DNA of 64,000 bases from Albifimbria verrucaria (GCA_020081605.1 JAHREC010000013.1:6324001-6388000), one strand, 5' to 3'. Counted from the first letter of the stretch, positions 1 through 12,463 are shown. Program-made: numbers and translations. The notes: generated by a model from the sequence alone, not told the origin.

Positions 1-2043
1 GTTCCAGTCGCCTTCCTGTAGCGTAGAATGCCAATTCTTTCATAGCAATCGCCTACCTTGTCTAGCAACATAATACTCACTACTGAGGTTCTTACTTCTT
101 TCTGCAAAACTAATCCGAGAAGCCCTGTAACCTCAGTTTCTGGCTTTATAGATTTATCTAAATAAGCGTAAACCCAGGCAGTTGTGTTCGCAGATACAGA
201 GAGCATTGCATGAAATCCGACTAGAAAGCTCGTCTCAGCCTTTTGTGATCGCTGGCTAAAAGACTCAGTGAATGAATTATTTTGACTGGCCCAATCCCTC
301 CACTGGAGCGATATATTAACTGCTTGCCCCGTGGTCAGTAGTGATCTTGGTGAATTGAAGGCTTGTGGCAATGTTGAATGGATGCCTTGCAAGTATTGAT
401 CTAGCGACTGGTTCCCTATGATGATTGTGCAGTCTGTGGAATTTCGCACATCTGGATCAATCATTTTAACTGCACCCTCCAACCTGTCCACGACCAGCTT
501 GGGAGAGTGTCTCGTCTTGTACACGATTTCTCATGAAACCAGCCCAGTGAGATCGAAATTTTAGGGGCCATTGCTACTGGAACCCCGAACAAATGATTGA
601 TGGCTTTTCTTCTAAAGCTTTGAAGCGAGTTAAAAATGCCGAGGATGGCATTCAACGCATCCGAATCGTTGGAGAGGTGCCTTTTGAGTACTCCATAATG
701 TAGGTCTTGATAGCTTGATGATCATTCATCGGTCTCAGAGGAGACATGATGGCCTCAAAGGGTGCCCTGTTTGTAATTTTAGCTTCTCGGGTGGCATATC
801 CGCTGTTTCAGCGCAGTGCATGGTGTTGCAGAGGTAGGAGACCTGATCATCCGTAAAAATAAGTCTTCGTTTTGAAAACATGCCTTCTTGGTAGGTCCAA
901 CCCCGAGTAGCCCAGGTCGTGGAGTTCAGGATGGACGACGTATGTGGGAAGATTTCAACTAGTTGGGTATCGCCGAGCTCGACCACTTCCTGTGGTCTTC
1001 TTGCTCTTTGGCTAACCCCGGCAGCCCATATCTGTCATTGTTGCCTGCAGCAGCAATTATGGTCAGGTTTGCTGCAGCATAAACCCGGTCCATCTGAGCA
1101 ACTTGCTCCATTAACTTCACGCAGTCCTCTTGGTCTATACACTTAAGTATGTCGTGAGCACTAGTACCTTATAAGTGAGCACACAGGGCACTTACATGCT
1201 TGTCAACCCAAAGGTACTTGAGGCCCAACTGTAGAACAACCGTTATGCTATCCTCAACCACTGTGGCGAACTTGTTGGCTTGGTATGGGTCTTGACTACC
1301 CCATACGTAGGATAAAGCTACGTAGCGACAATCCCTAGGAGCGTCGATGACAGATCTCGTCTTGCAGTCGATAACCCTGAGATTTTGAATGGTATTTACC
1401 GATATAGGTGAACATCTCTCTTTATGAGTCTTTTTACAATCTCCGATCCAATGCCGGATCAAATCATAATCGATACTCTGCTGGATGATCAAACGTGGAC
1501 CACAGTTGGAATTTTCCTGGTTCATTGGCCTGAAGCCTAAACACCCGCGTTGGTGCCACTTTCGCGGAAGATTATCTTTGGTACCCTCAGTTCGGGCCAC
1601 TGTGAAGAGAACTGTGCATTGTGGAACAGATTTGTCCAGTGCCAAATGGCCGTTTCGGTGGGACCGAGAAATGTAATCAAATGACAAGGAAGAAGAAAAG
1701 GCTTTCAGTTGCCACGACTTGGACTCAAAAGGCTCAGGGGTTATCGAGAAGATGAGTCGGCAGATCGGGCATGATGAGTGCTCAAGTGTTGCGCGGGACG
1801 TCTGCATAGTCATGACAACCTTCCCATAGCGTGATGTTGGTATGTCTTTTTCCAGCTGCAACCATGAGACACTCTGGCAAGCGACACAAAGATCCGTCTT
1901 CGACAGCACTGCAATCCTTTTGCGGACTCGTTGATATCACAGTCCTCTGGAGGTCGTTTGTTTGGGTTACGCCCCAAATCATCGCTCAAGGTGGTAGGCA
2001 TTGTTAAATTGAGGTTCACTAGAGTAGCGAACCACTCATTCAA
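1..2043 (-). pseudogene. HET-domain (heterokaryon incompatibility) gene, broken, cut by window edge
   Basis: The reverse strand holds a recognisable HET protein in pieces. The piece at 1909-1196 has an N-terminal Cys pair region (LCVACQ) and the HET motif ALSYVWG. It ends in LWVDKH and joins, through a 54-base GT-AG intron (1195-1142), to CIDQEDC. The frame breaks near 987, and the next piece (986-735) carries GWTYQEG and RRLIFTDDQVSYLC. It breaks again near 690 and continues at 655-461 with DALNAILGI and PSWSWTGW. A last break near 470 leads to an open frame that runs off the window at base 1. The start is unclear: the 2043-1910 stretch is open in other frames. HET proteins trigger cell death on fusion of incompatible hyphae. 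Because the breaks are single-base shifts, decay and assembly error are both possible. Confidence 0.8.
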
Positions 2044-3900
2044 GACGTCAGTTCAACCATTCTTGCTCTTGGGTGGTCAATTCAAAAGCGACGAAGACTG
2101 AGTTCCTCAGCTGCTCAGCCTATCGCATAAGGGGTGTGCAAAGCGGCTAGCCGTAGCCTCATAGATAGCCATGCAAGCCATGCTGCTGAGCCTGTCTCAG
2201 ACATGGGGTCAGCTGAAGGGCACCACTACTCAGCCCCTACACAGCCTCCACAGCAATCACGACAATTACCAAAGTGTAGAACTTTTCACCTTCCATTAAC
2301 TTGTAGACGGGCCAGCTGGTGCCCAAACTCAAGAAGTTATGCAATACTGCGCAACGTTTACAAAATTGTGTTTACTATGAGGTCCAGGGCTTGAAATAGT
2401 GCAAGCCTAAAGGCCATGCTCACCACGATTATACACCACATTGTACTATGTATAAATGACAGTGTTTTGTAGATGCATGTCACGAACACATCAGCTTGTA
2501 AATGTGGTAGCTGATCAAATATTGACTTGCACGGATACGCGGAGACTGCAAGCCCACCTCCCGGCGGCCCGACGATACTCAACGTGAGGATAGAAGTAGA
2601 TTTTCAGAAATGCAAATGCACAGAGAAGGAAGAGTTATACTTCCCTCGGCTCCTCTGCCATAGAATTAATAGATTCGTGGCTTCAGACCGACTGGCCAAT
2701 TGATCCATTATTTAGAACATCCTGTTTGATTTGTTGAATTTAGATTCTGCTCCCGCCGCGAGAGTGCTAGTATAATATGATGATATGCGACAGGCCGCAG
2801 GAAGTTCCAAATCAACAATGCGGGCAGGCCAAAGCCATGTTCAGCCCGACTAAACTTGACAGGCTTTCCATATTTAAACGAAGTGATCTCTAGCCGCTGT
2901 TTTGTCAGCAATGATTTGATATCCCGCGGTTTAAGGGCTAAGATAGTTGTAACGTTGGAAATGGTTATCTGGACCATTCGCTTACTTAGATTTCGTAAAT
3001 GAACAGTTAGGCCGAACTACATGAGCTCGGCTCTGGGATGTGGCTGATTTGATTTGAAAGAGGCTGAGACGAGCATAGATAGACCAGATAAAGGTAGATA
3101 TTGATTTTCTAGCCTTCTAACCCGTATTCACATCAAAGTTGGCAAGTTGCTTTGTGTCAGTCAGAAATGGTTGAAAAGGGAAGCATCTTGTAAAAGTAAA
3201 CATCACTTCGCACTCATATTTCCTAGCCAGGCTATTATCTCAGAAGACGTATATCCAAAGAGAATAAATGTACCGTCCAGTTCGAGGACACTGGCAATAT
3301 TGAAAATAATGGTTGGTAGCGATGTGAGGTCACAAACACTAGTCACACTAAGATGTAATGCTAAGAGGAAATAACAAGGACTATTCCGTAGCCGAATTCT
3401 CATAATTTACGACTAATCAAGTTCATGAACCAAGCTAGGACAGGACAAAAACAACCACGTAGCTCTTCTTTCATCGGTGTTGTGAGGCTCTTTGCATCAA
3501 AAGACTGACGCACTTATTAATGCTATCACCACCGATTGAGACTAAAGAAATACAGGCTCCACACGTAAGATGGGACGCAATCTGCGTTTATATTCACCCT
3601 AGGAGGTTAGACCTGACATCATCGTTTCTGTTAGGGAACAAAGACTAGTCACTGGAGCAGGAGCTCCGGTGCTGAGCGCGCTCCGGAGGTTCATGACGGA
3701 TAAATGGAAATATGCATTAGGATGGGGACAGAACTATTGGCGGGTCTATCTCAACTCGATATCCCATACCTTAGCCGGGTAGCCCCGCACGTATTTCTAA
3801 GCATATAAATGAAATAGTGTTATGCTTTCATGCTATCATGATCAGTGCGTCAGATACTACGAGCATTTCTAGGCATCGCGATCGTAATACAATCCACATA
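2044..3900. other. intergenic, no gene supported
   Basis: Only short unrelated open frames are seen on both strands, with no family motif and no coherent exon chain. The last 100 bases are the presumed promoter and leader of the Gfo/Idh gene at 3901. Confidence 0.5.
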
Positions 3901-5249
3901 ATGACACCTATTCGAGTTGGAATCATTGGTTATGGCTTTGCCGCCAAAAGCTTCCATATCCCATTTATCTCAGCAATTTCAGCATATAAAATCGTAGCGA
4001 TATTGCAAAGAGCGGAAGCACCTACAGATCCCAGTACCGTTGCGGCCGGCTCGCATTGTACAGTCGATCATCCGGATGTAAAGCATTACCGCACCCCGGA
4101 CGACTTCTTCTCAGATAGCACCATTGATTTGGTTGTTGTTGCCACGCATCATGACACGCATGCTCTTTTCGCCGAAAAAGCACTATTAGCTGGCAAACAT
4201 GGTACGAGAGAAAGCTATGTTCTTGCGAATGCGGCTGGACTTACGAATGATAGCTCTTGTTGATAAGCCTTTTGCTGCGTCGTCAGATGAAGCGGACCGA
4301 GTCATAAAACTCGCGGAAGAAAAAGGACTCATCTTGACTTGCTATCAGAACCGAAGATGGGTAAGACTACGGATGATCTTACATAGGCTGTGACTTGAAC
4401 TAATTATCTATAGGACGGCGATTTTCAAACTCTAAGGCATCTGGTGGGAAAGAATGCCCTCGGGAATATCATGGAAGCTGAATTCCATTATGATTTTGAG
4501 TCACCCCGTGGCTCAAATTTATGAACAAGAAAGAGTATACTCCTGGCGCAGGCATGGCCTTTGGACTTGGTAGAAAATACCGACACTCAAGCCAAAGTCA
4601 TAGCACTAACAAATTTTAGGAACCCATAGCCTTGACCAAGCTTACACGCTGTTTGGTCGACCTGCCTCCGTTACTGCATTCTTTCGCGTACAGAGAGGAA
4701 TCGAAAGTGAAGTTGAGGACTCCTTTACTATCATACTCCAGTACGGCCCGCCACACAGCGAGCTTCTTGTGACAGTAAAAACTGCAGTCACAACACCAAT
4801 GGCTCAGCAACTGAAGTTGCTAGTTCGAGGGACCGAAGGCTCATATGTCAAGGTAAGAAATTCATGACTTAAATAATATCGGAAGTTATAACAATAGTAA
4901 CATGAATATCTATGAATAGTGGCAGCAACGGAGTACATGCACGCAAGAGGAACACATTGAGCAAGGAAAGAATTCTCTTGATAGAGGGTTTGGAGAAGAG
5001 CCAGAGTCTTTGTACGGCGTGTTGACAACATACAAGGAATTCGACGGCAAAATACAGTCGTTTGACCCTGAGACCAAGAAATATACAGGAAGATATCCAA
5101 CCATAACGGGGCGGTGGATTGGATTGTATGAGAATGTCGCGAATGCAATTAGTGGCAAGGGAGAGCTTGAGGTTAAGGCAACTCAATGCAGAGATGTGCT
5201 TCGAATCATCGAGCTTGCGAGGAATCTCACCAGAAGAAAGCCACGATAG
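3901..5249 (+). CDS. Gfo/Idh/MocA-family NAD(P)-dependent oxidoreductase
   Basis: Five exons: 3901-4201, 4254-4360, 4414-4569, 4620-4852 and 4920-5249. The protein starts MTPIRVGIIGYGFAAKSFH, the Rossmann glycine motif (GxGxxx) of this family. Then follow the loop ending VVVATHHDTHA and the conserved VDKPFA lysine-proline motif, formed exactly across the first intron. The C-terminal sheet domain includes KEYTPGAGMAFGLGTH. Such enzymes oxidise or reduce sugars, inositols and similar substrates; the substrate here is unknown. The C-run at 4504-4507 appears one base short: without an extra C the frame stops shortly after 4520, with it the frame gives 375 residues, the usual family length. It converges on the short-chain dehydrogenase, with 120 bases between the 3' ends. 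The ATG at 3901 is chosen because it directly precedes the Rossmann strand; an upstream in-frame ATG would add an unlikely leader. Confidence 0.85.
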
Positions 5250-5369
5250 CATGGAAGTAGGATTACAGCTAGACATTTAAAAACAGCGCACTTGCAAGGG
5301 CAATATTTTATAATGCTTCTTCATCGCTTAGATATGTGCATTCATGAAAGATTATATGTTCATACGCAG

Positions 5370-6330
5370 TTACTCAAATTGAGAGCCATCAAAATTACCC
5401 GTCAAGTCCAGTTGCAGCAGATTTTTGCTCACAATTTCGTCTTTCCTTGCAACCAAATCATCAACGCTCCAGTGGCTTCCAATTGTGCGCCCACTAAGGA
5501 ATTGCGCATGTGGATGGGAAAGCCAGACGGCGAGACCTCCGACCAGCTCTGGCGTCTGGCGTGTGAAACGTCGAAACTGGTCCATAAGCATGTCGGTCTC
5601 GACAAGCCCAGGATGTACCGAGACAGTGTTGATGTTGGGATAACCCGCTGCTATGTGCTGAGCTAATTGCAACGCACCGGCTTTGGATATGCCATAGCCA
5701 GACAGGTGAGCAAAGGTCTTCCAGGCAGCGAGTGTAACCAAATTGACAATGGTGGCCTGTGTCTCGCTTGAAGGTAATTGACGAATAAAGCCACGCGAGA
5801 TTAGGAACGTGCCCTTGGTATTGACCTCAAAGTTCTTCCACCAGCCTTCGGGATCTTCTTCTCCGACAGGGTTGCCTTCTCCTTCAAAATTGACACCGGC
5901 ATTGTTGATTAAGATGTCTGCGGAACCAAAAGTGTCCTTGATCTTCTCAAAGGCAACATCGACAGATCGGCTGTCTGTAATGTCAACAGCCAACGACAGG
6001 ACTTGGACATCTGGGTTGATCTTCTTCACGTCTGCCTCCACAGACTTGAGTTTCTCCTCATTTGTGGCAATAAGAACGATTCCTTTGACCCCGGCTTTGG
6101 CAAAAGCAGGAGCAAATGCCTTGCAATTTTGTTAGTTATTATGTCTTGTACAGCCCTACAGCATCACCCACCTTAGCTCCAATGCCACGACTGGCGCCGG
6201 TTATAATGACAACCTTCCCTGCCAAAGCGAGATTGGGACTCTTGGGATCAATCGAGGGATACTGGTCATTGTATGTATGAGAAGTGAATTGGAAAGACTT
6301 CACAAAGTAGTCGTTGGGTAGAGCGTCCAT
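5370..6330 (-). CDS. short-chain dehydrogenase/reductase (SDR)
   Basis: Two exons, 6330-6172 and 6119-5370, around a 52-base intron with a CTAAC branch point; 302 residues with no frame break. Motifs of a classical SDR are all visible: the cofactor loop TGASRGIG near residue 45, NNAG, and the catalytic YGISK tyrosine-lysine pair. HPGLVETDM follows the active site. It reduces or oxidises a carbonyl or hydroxyl with NAD(P); the substrate cannot be read from sequence. The start at 6330 (MDALPNDYF) is preferred over an upstream ATG-like codon at 6417 because the latter adds an unrelated leader. It is divergently transcribed from the Zn2Cys6 regulator at 6873 and convergent with the Gfo/Idh gene, so all three may belong to one pathway. 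Confidence 0.9.
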
Positions 6331-6872
6331 TGTAGAGAGAAGCTTGTTTATCCTTGGAAAGGATTCTGAGATAGAGAGGAAGTTGAGTGTATTTGAGATG
6401 GTTTGAGATACAATCAATAGCAGCCAGGTCTCGACACTATATACTTGAGCGTTCAGCCTTTTTCTTACAAATAAAGGTTACAGTAAGCATCTTGGCCAGA
6501 GTGTTCCATTTAAGCCCCACGCGAATGCAATAGCAACTACTTATAATTACCATCCGCTTAATCAGCGAATGATCACTGCATTCTGTACTATGCATGCATC
6601 TTGACGAAAGTTGCCTGATTGGGGATGGTCTCGCCGACGCCCCGGGCGCCTCAAAAATCACCTCCGTCATATCGACAGGGCAAAGCCCCTTGGGAGGATA
6701 CGATGCATCCCTTCTATATTGGATGATAAGACATTGACTGGAGTCCATATTTTGCTACTGATGCGAAAAACCGCAATCGTAATATATCACTCTTTGCTGC
6801 ATATCAGTCCAGACTATAGGAACTGATTACTGTGCGGGATTTCTGGCAACTCCATGTATTTGCTCAACAACC
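6331..6872. promoter_or_regulatory. divergent promoter between SDR and Zn2Cys6 regulator
   Basis: This 542-base gap separates the start of the SDR from the start of the regulator. It holds a GC-rich patch at 6631-6650 in otherwise AT-leaning DNA, including an everted CCG-N6-CGG pair at 6634-6645. Triplets of this kind are typical half-sites of Zn2Cys6 factors. The assignment to this regulator is inference. Confidence 0.35.
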
Positions 6873-8651
6873 ATGGGACGGGCTCCAATACGAGGGTACA
6901 TTTTTCCTTGCAATCTGAGATCTACCAGACTAGGTTGAGAATATAAAGTGTGGCTTACATGATGGCACAGATACTGCATCACCTGCAGGCGAAGGAGGGT
7001 CAAGTGTGGTGAGACACTCCCAGAGACGACCGAATAGGCGCTAAAAGCGAACAGACCGCAACAGGCCAGTATGCGAAAGGTGTGTCAAGGCTGGTTACAG
7101 TTGTGGGGGTTACGATCTGCCCTTGCGCATGCAACACCACGTTATAGGACATGAGGGCAGTCTTGTCAAGTTGCCTGGAGGCGTGAGTATTATTGGTCAA
7201 CCCCAGGTACCACAAGCACTGAGCCTTGAGGGGTTTGAAGACCAAGTTGCATTCTCCTTCTATTTTCACTCTTATCGATGGGCATACTTCTGGCGCGGCA
7301 TCATACGGACAAGTCCACTCGGGAATGCTGATTTGTGCTACAAGGCGAGTTTGGCCGCTGCCATGGGCTATCTGGCCAACACTAGGCAAAATCCTAGCCT
7401 ACAAACGAAGGCTACTGAACTATCATCCCATAATGTTGCTGCCGTTCACTCTGTTATAAGCAGAGGGTCAAAAGCCGAGGCCGCCGGCATGCTTAACGTG
7501 CTTGCAGCAATGGGCGTCTACAATGTATGTATATCCAGCATGGAAGACTATTACGAGCTCTTTTCACTAATTTACATGATACAAAGTATCTCGTAGAAAA
7601 GAATTTCCATTACCTTCACCATTACGGGGCTCAAATGATACTCAAATTCTGCGGCCCAACTTACTTCAAGGGGAATCCAATGTCCTTGCATTCCGCCGCA
7701 ATAGAATGATGCTTGTAAGTCGTGCTATCTTCCCCATACCATCAAATGCGAATATTTCTGACAATTTAGTACTGCTGCTCACTAGCATTCAAGTGCAGGT
7801 CGTTTCTCTCAGAGGAAAAGTGGAAAACGGTGCCTTTTATGCATGGTCCCAAGAACATGGAGGATAAGCTCATGGATATGCTCATTGATATTCCTGGGCT
7901 GGCTGAGAGCGTGACGACCCCAAATAAAACCATTGCCTTTAAGCAAATGATAATGGAGGAGATCGTTTCCCTTCGCCGAAAACTTAGCCAATGGCGGATG
8001 GAATGGCACAGGCTTAATCCAGATTGCGCGACACAGAAATACGAACCTCGACAAAAGAACCTCGATATTTCGCCCCTCATCTCATCATATCTTTCCAGCA
8101 AAATTACCCTGAAGACAGCCCAGCAGGCCTTGGAGCTAATATGTTATCATTCTGCCATGCTCTTCCTAGGCCAATTGGAAATCGTCCTGAACGGATTCAA
8201 TCCAGATCAAGACGTCTTACGCTCCATAAAAGACCACGAACGAAGATCTGCGGAGCAAAAAATTCAACCGCAAAGTAATGTGCTTCTTCTTCCCCATGAG
8301 GTTGAGTATTATTGGCAAGACGGCATTCAGGCTTTACAAATTCTGGCTGGTTTTCGCACTTCAATGTCAGAAGGTCCAGAACTCTACATCACTTTTGCGC
8401 CTTTGGCAATTTTGTACTGTTTTGCTCAATCGATCGGGGTCAAACAAACCATGATATCCATGATTAGTGGGGAGGCATGGGATGATGATGCGGAGGTGGA
8501 ACTGGGTGTTTATAGGTTTTATAGCTTGGGGACTGCAGCGCCGGAAACATCTGGCAATATCAATGAAACTGGCGAACAGGACCGAGAACCTCAAGAGAAC
8601 AGTGGAGTTGCCGTTGCCAGAAGGTTGTTTGTCAATAGCGCGTGGCCATAG
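6873..8651 (+). CDS. Zn2Cys6 fungal transcription factor
   Basis: Five exons: 6873-6895, 6971-7008, 7055-7524, 7587-7714 and 7770-8651. The zinc cluster is spread over the first three. The spliced residues give C-x2-C-x6-C-x6-C-x2-C-x6-C (CITCRRRRVKC, then CERC, then a last Cys in GYSCGGYD), an exact canonical binuclear cluster, which strongly supports the two tiny first exons. The rest matches the fungal-specific regulatory region, with GFEDQVAFSF, QMILKFCGP and WKTVPFMHGP as landmarks. The G-run at 7670-7673 appears one base short; with it restored the protein is 513 residues. It binds DNA in the nucleus through CGG-type half-sites. It faces the SDR, which is the most likely target. Without splicing the 5' end is invisible, so automated annotation may miss the DNA-binding domain. 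Confidence 0.85.
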
Positions 8652-9143
8652 CATTGTGCAGTGCATTAAGATGAATGCCAAGTTTACATTGGCATAACAA
8701 TCGCACATTTCGAGATGCCTATTCAGTTTTTCGTGCTCTAAACGGTAACCTGCATGGCTCAGCCATATTATAAAGAGCGGCTTGTTTCAACACGAGTCTG
8801 CGTCTTGTCAGCAAATATGGAGTAGTTAACCTATGAGATGGGGCAATGTGTCAGAAGGTGGGATCCCAATATGTCCTTTGAAGAAACTTGCCTAATCCGG
8901 CAGTGCCGCATTGCATTTGCCAACGGGGTAAGGCCATGAGCAATTATGCAATTAGTAACAAATGTGCTTAGGCTCGTCTCCCAAGCCTCGATCCACTCCG
9001 GAACATGCTAGTTAACCAAGGAAGTATTAGTATTTGGCACGATATAAACTCACAGCAAAGAACACTACAGAAGCGGAGTCAGAATGACTTAGTGAAAAGA
9101 CCCGTTCAGTTTTATAGCAGCTTTCTCACTATCCAAAATACAC
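8652..9143. other. intergenic, no gene supported
   Basis: No open frame with family motifs is seen. This is the 3' flank of the regulator and the presumed promoter of the HET gene. Confidence 0.5.
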
Positions 9144-11063
9144 ATGAGCGACGTGATTTCGGCTGGTACAACAATGGAAACCCGATCCAATACCCCTCAT
9201 GAAGCTTCCCTTATGTATCGGCGGCTTGAAGGCACTGAAATACGTGTCGTTTCTGTCCACCCATTGGCAACAGGCTCGTCGACTGTCTCTTGTAGTATCT
9301 TGCAGGCACCGCTAGAATCGCTAACATTCTCTGCCCTGTCTTATGTTTGGGGTGACCCTAAGAACACCGCAGACATCATCGTCGATGGAAAGCCTTTCCA
9401 GGTCACCACCAACCTTGAGGCATTCCTGAAAAAGACAGCAGAAGACCTCTCAAATTCACCTTCAGCGAGCATAAGTGATGGGTATTTGTGGGTGGATGCG
9501 GTCTGCGTTGACCAAAAGAATATAGAGGAACGTCACTCTCAAGTGCAAAGAATGGGGTCAATTTACTCGCTTGCCAAACAAGTGATTATATGGCTCGGAC
9601 ATGGAGGTGGTCATGTGCGAGTCGGTATGGATCGCGTGAAGGAACTAGCAAAAGTAACCCTCCAACTTGGCGGACCGAAGGGCTTCACGGACCCCGCGAA
9701 ACGAGCTACTGTTGGCAGTCTCTTGAGAGACACAATAAATGATAAAGAGTCCGACGAATGGAAGGGGATGTTGGAGTTTTTCGAATGTCCTTGGTGGACT
9801 CGTACATGGATTCTTCAAGAGCTGGCTCTGGCAAAGAGGGCTCTATTTGTGTGCGGCCAAGAAACCATAACCTTTGATCAGGTCTATCATGCCATACTCC
9901 ATTTCTATCTTGACGCAATGAATGATCCATTACAGGCATTAAAGAATATGAATCTGTCTATTGAAGAAAGAGACAGGGTTAGTCTGGTCATGACTATCGT
10001 CAACACGAGAGCACTTTATGAACACAATTACCCAGACAGACAACAATCAACCTGACTCCAGGCTTTGCTTCAGAAAACTCAGCGTTCAAAGGCTACCGAT
10101 CCAAGAGATAGGGTATATGGTTTACTTGGAATGGTATCGGATTTGCAGAAAGGTGGTATAAGCCCCAGATATGACCTTCCTGTGAGGCAGACTTATATTG
10201 AGACTGTTCGGTGGCATCTTGAAAACTACCAGAGCCTCAGTATTCTTGGTCAGTGCTTCTCTGATGAGCCTGCAGATAAATTGCATATGCCAAGCTGGGT
10301 GCCAAACTGGGAACCGAAGGAGGGAAAAAGTGAGGGGCCAATTCCATTCCATTGGGAAGACTATGAAGACCTTACTGCCAAGGCCATATTAATTCCCTAT
10401 CATGCGAGTGGCGATATGCCACTTTCACCTGATCATTGGGAAATTGATAAGACGAGCGGAACTTTCAGCTTGACTGGAGCTCATCTAGGAACCATCAAAT
10501 TTCTCTCGGGACCAGCACGAATATTCACCTCTACAGTTGAAGACGATGCATTTATGATTGCAAAAGACTGGCTGGAGCTTTCCACTGAGCTGGGAAAGGC
10601 TTACCCATTTACTGGAGAGAGCTCAAACCTAGCCTTGAGACGAACAATGGTTGCAGACTTTTATGACCGAATGGTTGTTCTGCCAGAGGGCGTTAAGCAT
10701 AAGCAGAGAGGGTTTGCGCTGATGCTTCCAGACGACCCACCACTGAACATTAACGGCACAAAGTGGGACTATAAGGACTCCATGCTCACCTTTATCAACA
10801 CAGTTAACAAGAGAAGGATTGCTGTTTCCTCAGAAGGTTGGATCGGACTCGTACCATCAAGTGCGAAAGTGGGAGATGAGATTGTTGTGTTTACAGGCGG
10901 ACCGGTGCTTTACATAGTTCGGGAGAGAGCAGAGGTTGATCCCATAATGACCTCGCCAGCTCTCGGTCAGCAATATATGTTCATTGGTGAGGCCTATTTT
11001 CATGGTTTTATGGATGGAAAAGCCATGGAGGGGCGAGACTTGACCAAGATCGTTTTAGTTTGA
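9144..11063 (+). CDS. HET-domain protein with an in-frame TGA
   Basis: One uninterrupted reading frame of 640 codons apart from a single TGA at 10053-10055. The HET domain is in the first 200 residues: RRLEGTEIRVVSVHP, FSALSYVWGDP, YLWVDAVCVDQKN, MGSIYSLAKQVIIWLG. The part after the TGA continues the family with ATDPRDRVYGLLGM and has a normal C-terminal half ending at 11063. HET proteins act in the cytoplasm as incompatibility or immune-like death inducers. The stop lies between two parts in the same frame, so it is a base substitution or a sequence error, unlike the run-length shifts elsewhere. The ATG at 9144 is used; one at 9174 is a second option. Confidence 0.85.
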
Positions 11064-11993
11064 TTGCAATATAAGGAGGAACAGCCAGTCCATATAGAGG
11101 AGCTTTGGCTTCGTTAGACCTTGATGGAAACTTATTTTACAGTCCTGACATGTGATAAGAACTTCTATTACTCAGTTTACCCAGAATTTGCTTCGTCACT
11201 TCTTGAACAGAGTTAGGCAAGTAGGATTGACACCAACGTTCGAGATTCTCTTTCAGGAAGGAATTGATTGTAACTACAAATTATATGCCCACACATATTA
11301 ACAGAGTTTCAGAACCTATAGCTGCTTCGCGCATTTGAACAAATTAATCTGAGAGCTCCAGGGGCTAAACACTGGTTTGCCTTTTTAGGCTTCACATTTT
11401 TCTGACAATCTTTCCCTCGGACACCGCCATAAATGGAACTATGTTTCTCTAATTCCTTAGTATTCAGACAATTGTTCAAGAGGCAATTTGGTAACTGGGG
11501 AACAAATCTGTAGTTACAGTCTATGTTTGTTGATCATCAGAGGTTTCTAAGCAAGAATCGCCATATCATCCATTTGATTCTGCAATGCAACTTGAATGAG
11601 ATTGGAGACATTGATGTAACATTAACACAGCCCGTCTTACTCACACAACGGCTCCCATCTTATCGCCTGTTTACTCTGCAGCCCAGGCCTTCAAGCGTGG
11701 CTCACACTGAAGCACCATGTTTCCAATCTTATGGAAGAAGAGACAACGAACGTGATCGAGGATTGAGAGGTTTGAGTCAATAGTTATAATAAACTATTCT
11801 ATAATGCAATGAATATAAAAACGAATTTGATCATGTTGAAGCATGAAAAAATTGGAAATAGGCCCTAACCCATAAAGAATGAAAAGTTGGAACATCAAAG
11901 CCTTTAAGTACAAGACATATTTTAAATCTCTTTTAGAAGTTCCCTGCACACTTTTGCGTCATTTTGGTAGCATCGAGTAGAGAGCTACTGGGC
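11064..11993. other. intergenic, no gene supported
   Basis: AT-leaning sequence with short open frames only. Two convergent genes end at its borders. Confidence 0.5.
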
Positions 11994-12463
11994 TTAGCCG
12001 TAGAAGACGTTGAATGGGTTGCGGACTCTCTTTCCATTACCGACCACGCAGCACTGCCCGCCAATATTCTGGCCTTGTTCCAATTAGTTCGCATTTTACA
12101 AAAGCATCATCTTTCCAACTGACCTCTAGCGTCATAAAGACAATTGTCTGCGCCATAGAAAACGTCTCCATAGTTCTTAGGCCAAGTGAAGACGGCATTG
12201 CAACCGGGTATTTCATCATAGGGTTGGCCATTTCCGCTGAAACGAGCATCAATTGCAGCAGTGCCTGTGGTGATAGTGATTGGATTGCCCCTATCATGGC
12301 AAATAGCCTGGCCGTTGGCATTGATGCATCCATAGTTGACATGCTATTGGGGATTAGAAGAGAGTGACCGTCAAGAACACCCTTCGACACTCACAAACTT
12401 GGTGGCGGATGTAACGGCAAGAACCGTCATCATTGAGGCGATGATAGAGGTAAGAGGTGCCAT
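11994..12463 (-). CDS. small secreted cysteine-containing protein
   Basis: Three exons, 12463-12395, 12343-12124 and 12073-11994, with two introns of 51 and 50 bases in correct phase; 122 residues. An N-terminal hydrophobic stretch (MAPLTSIIASMMTVLAVTSA) reads as a signal peptide. The mature part has six cysteines, at 29, 38, 71, 91, 104 and 105, with blocks NYGCINANG and GGQCCVVGNG. An even cysteine count and small size suit an extracellular disulphide-bonded protein, such as an effector candidate or surface protein. I do not recognise a named family, and function is unknown. The long open frame 12390-12037 in another phase is a shadow of this gene. Upstream there is a gap of more than 2.5 kb, so it stands alone. 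Confidence 0.7.

Noticed and set aside
10053..10058. Programmed stop readthrough in the HET gene
   Set aside because: The known fungal readthrough context is TGA CTA; this is TGA CTC and the family has no such extension.
12037..12390. 117-codon minus-strand frame
   Set aside because: It overlaps the spliced secreted-protein gene in another phase and is its shadow.
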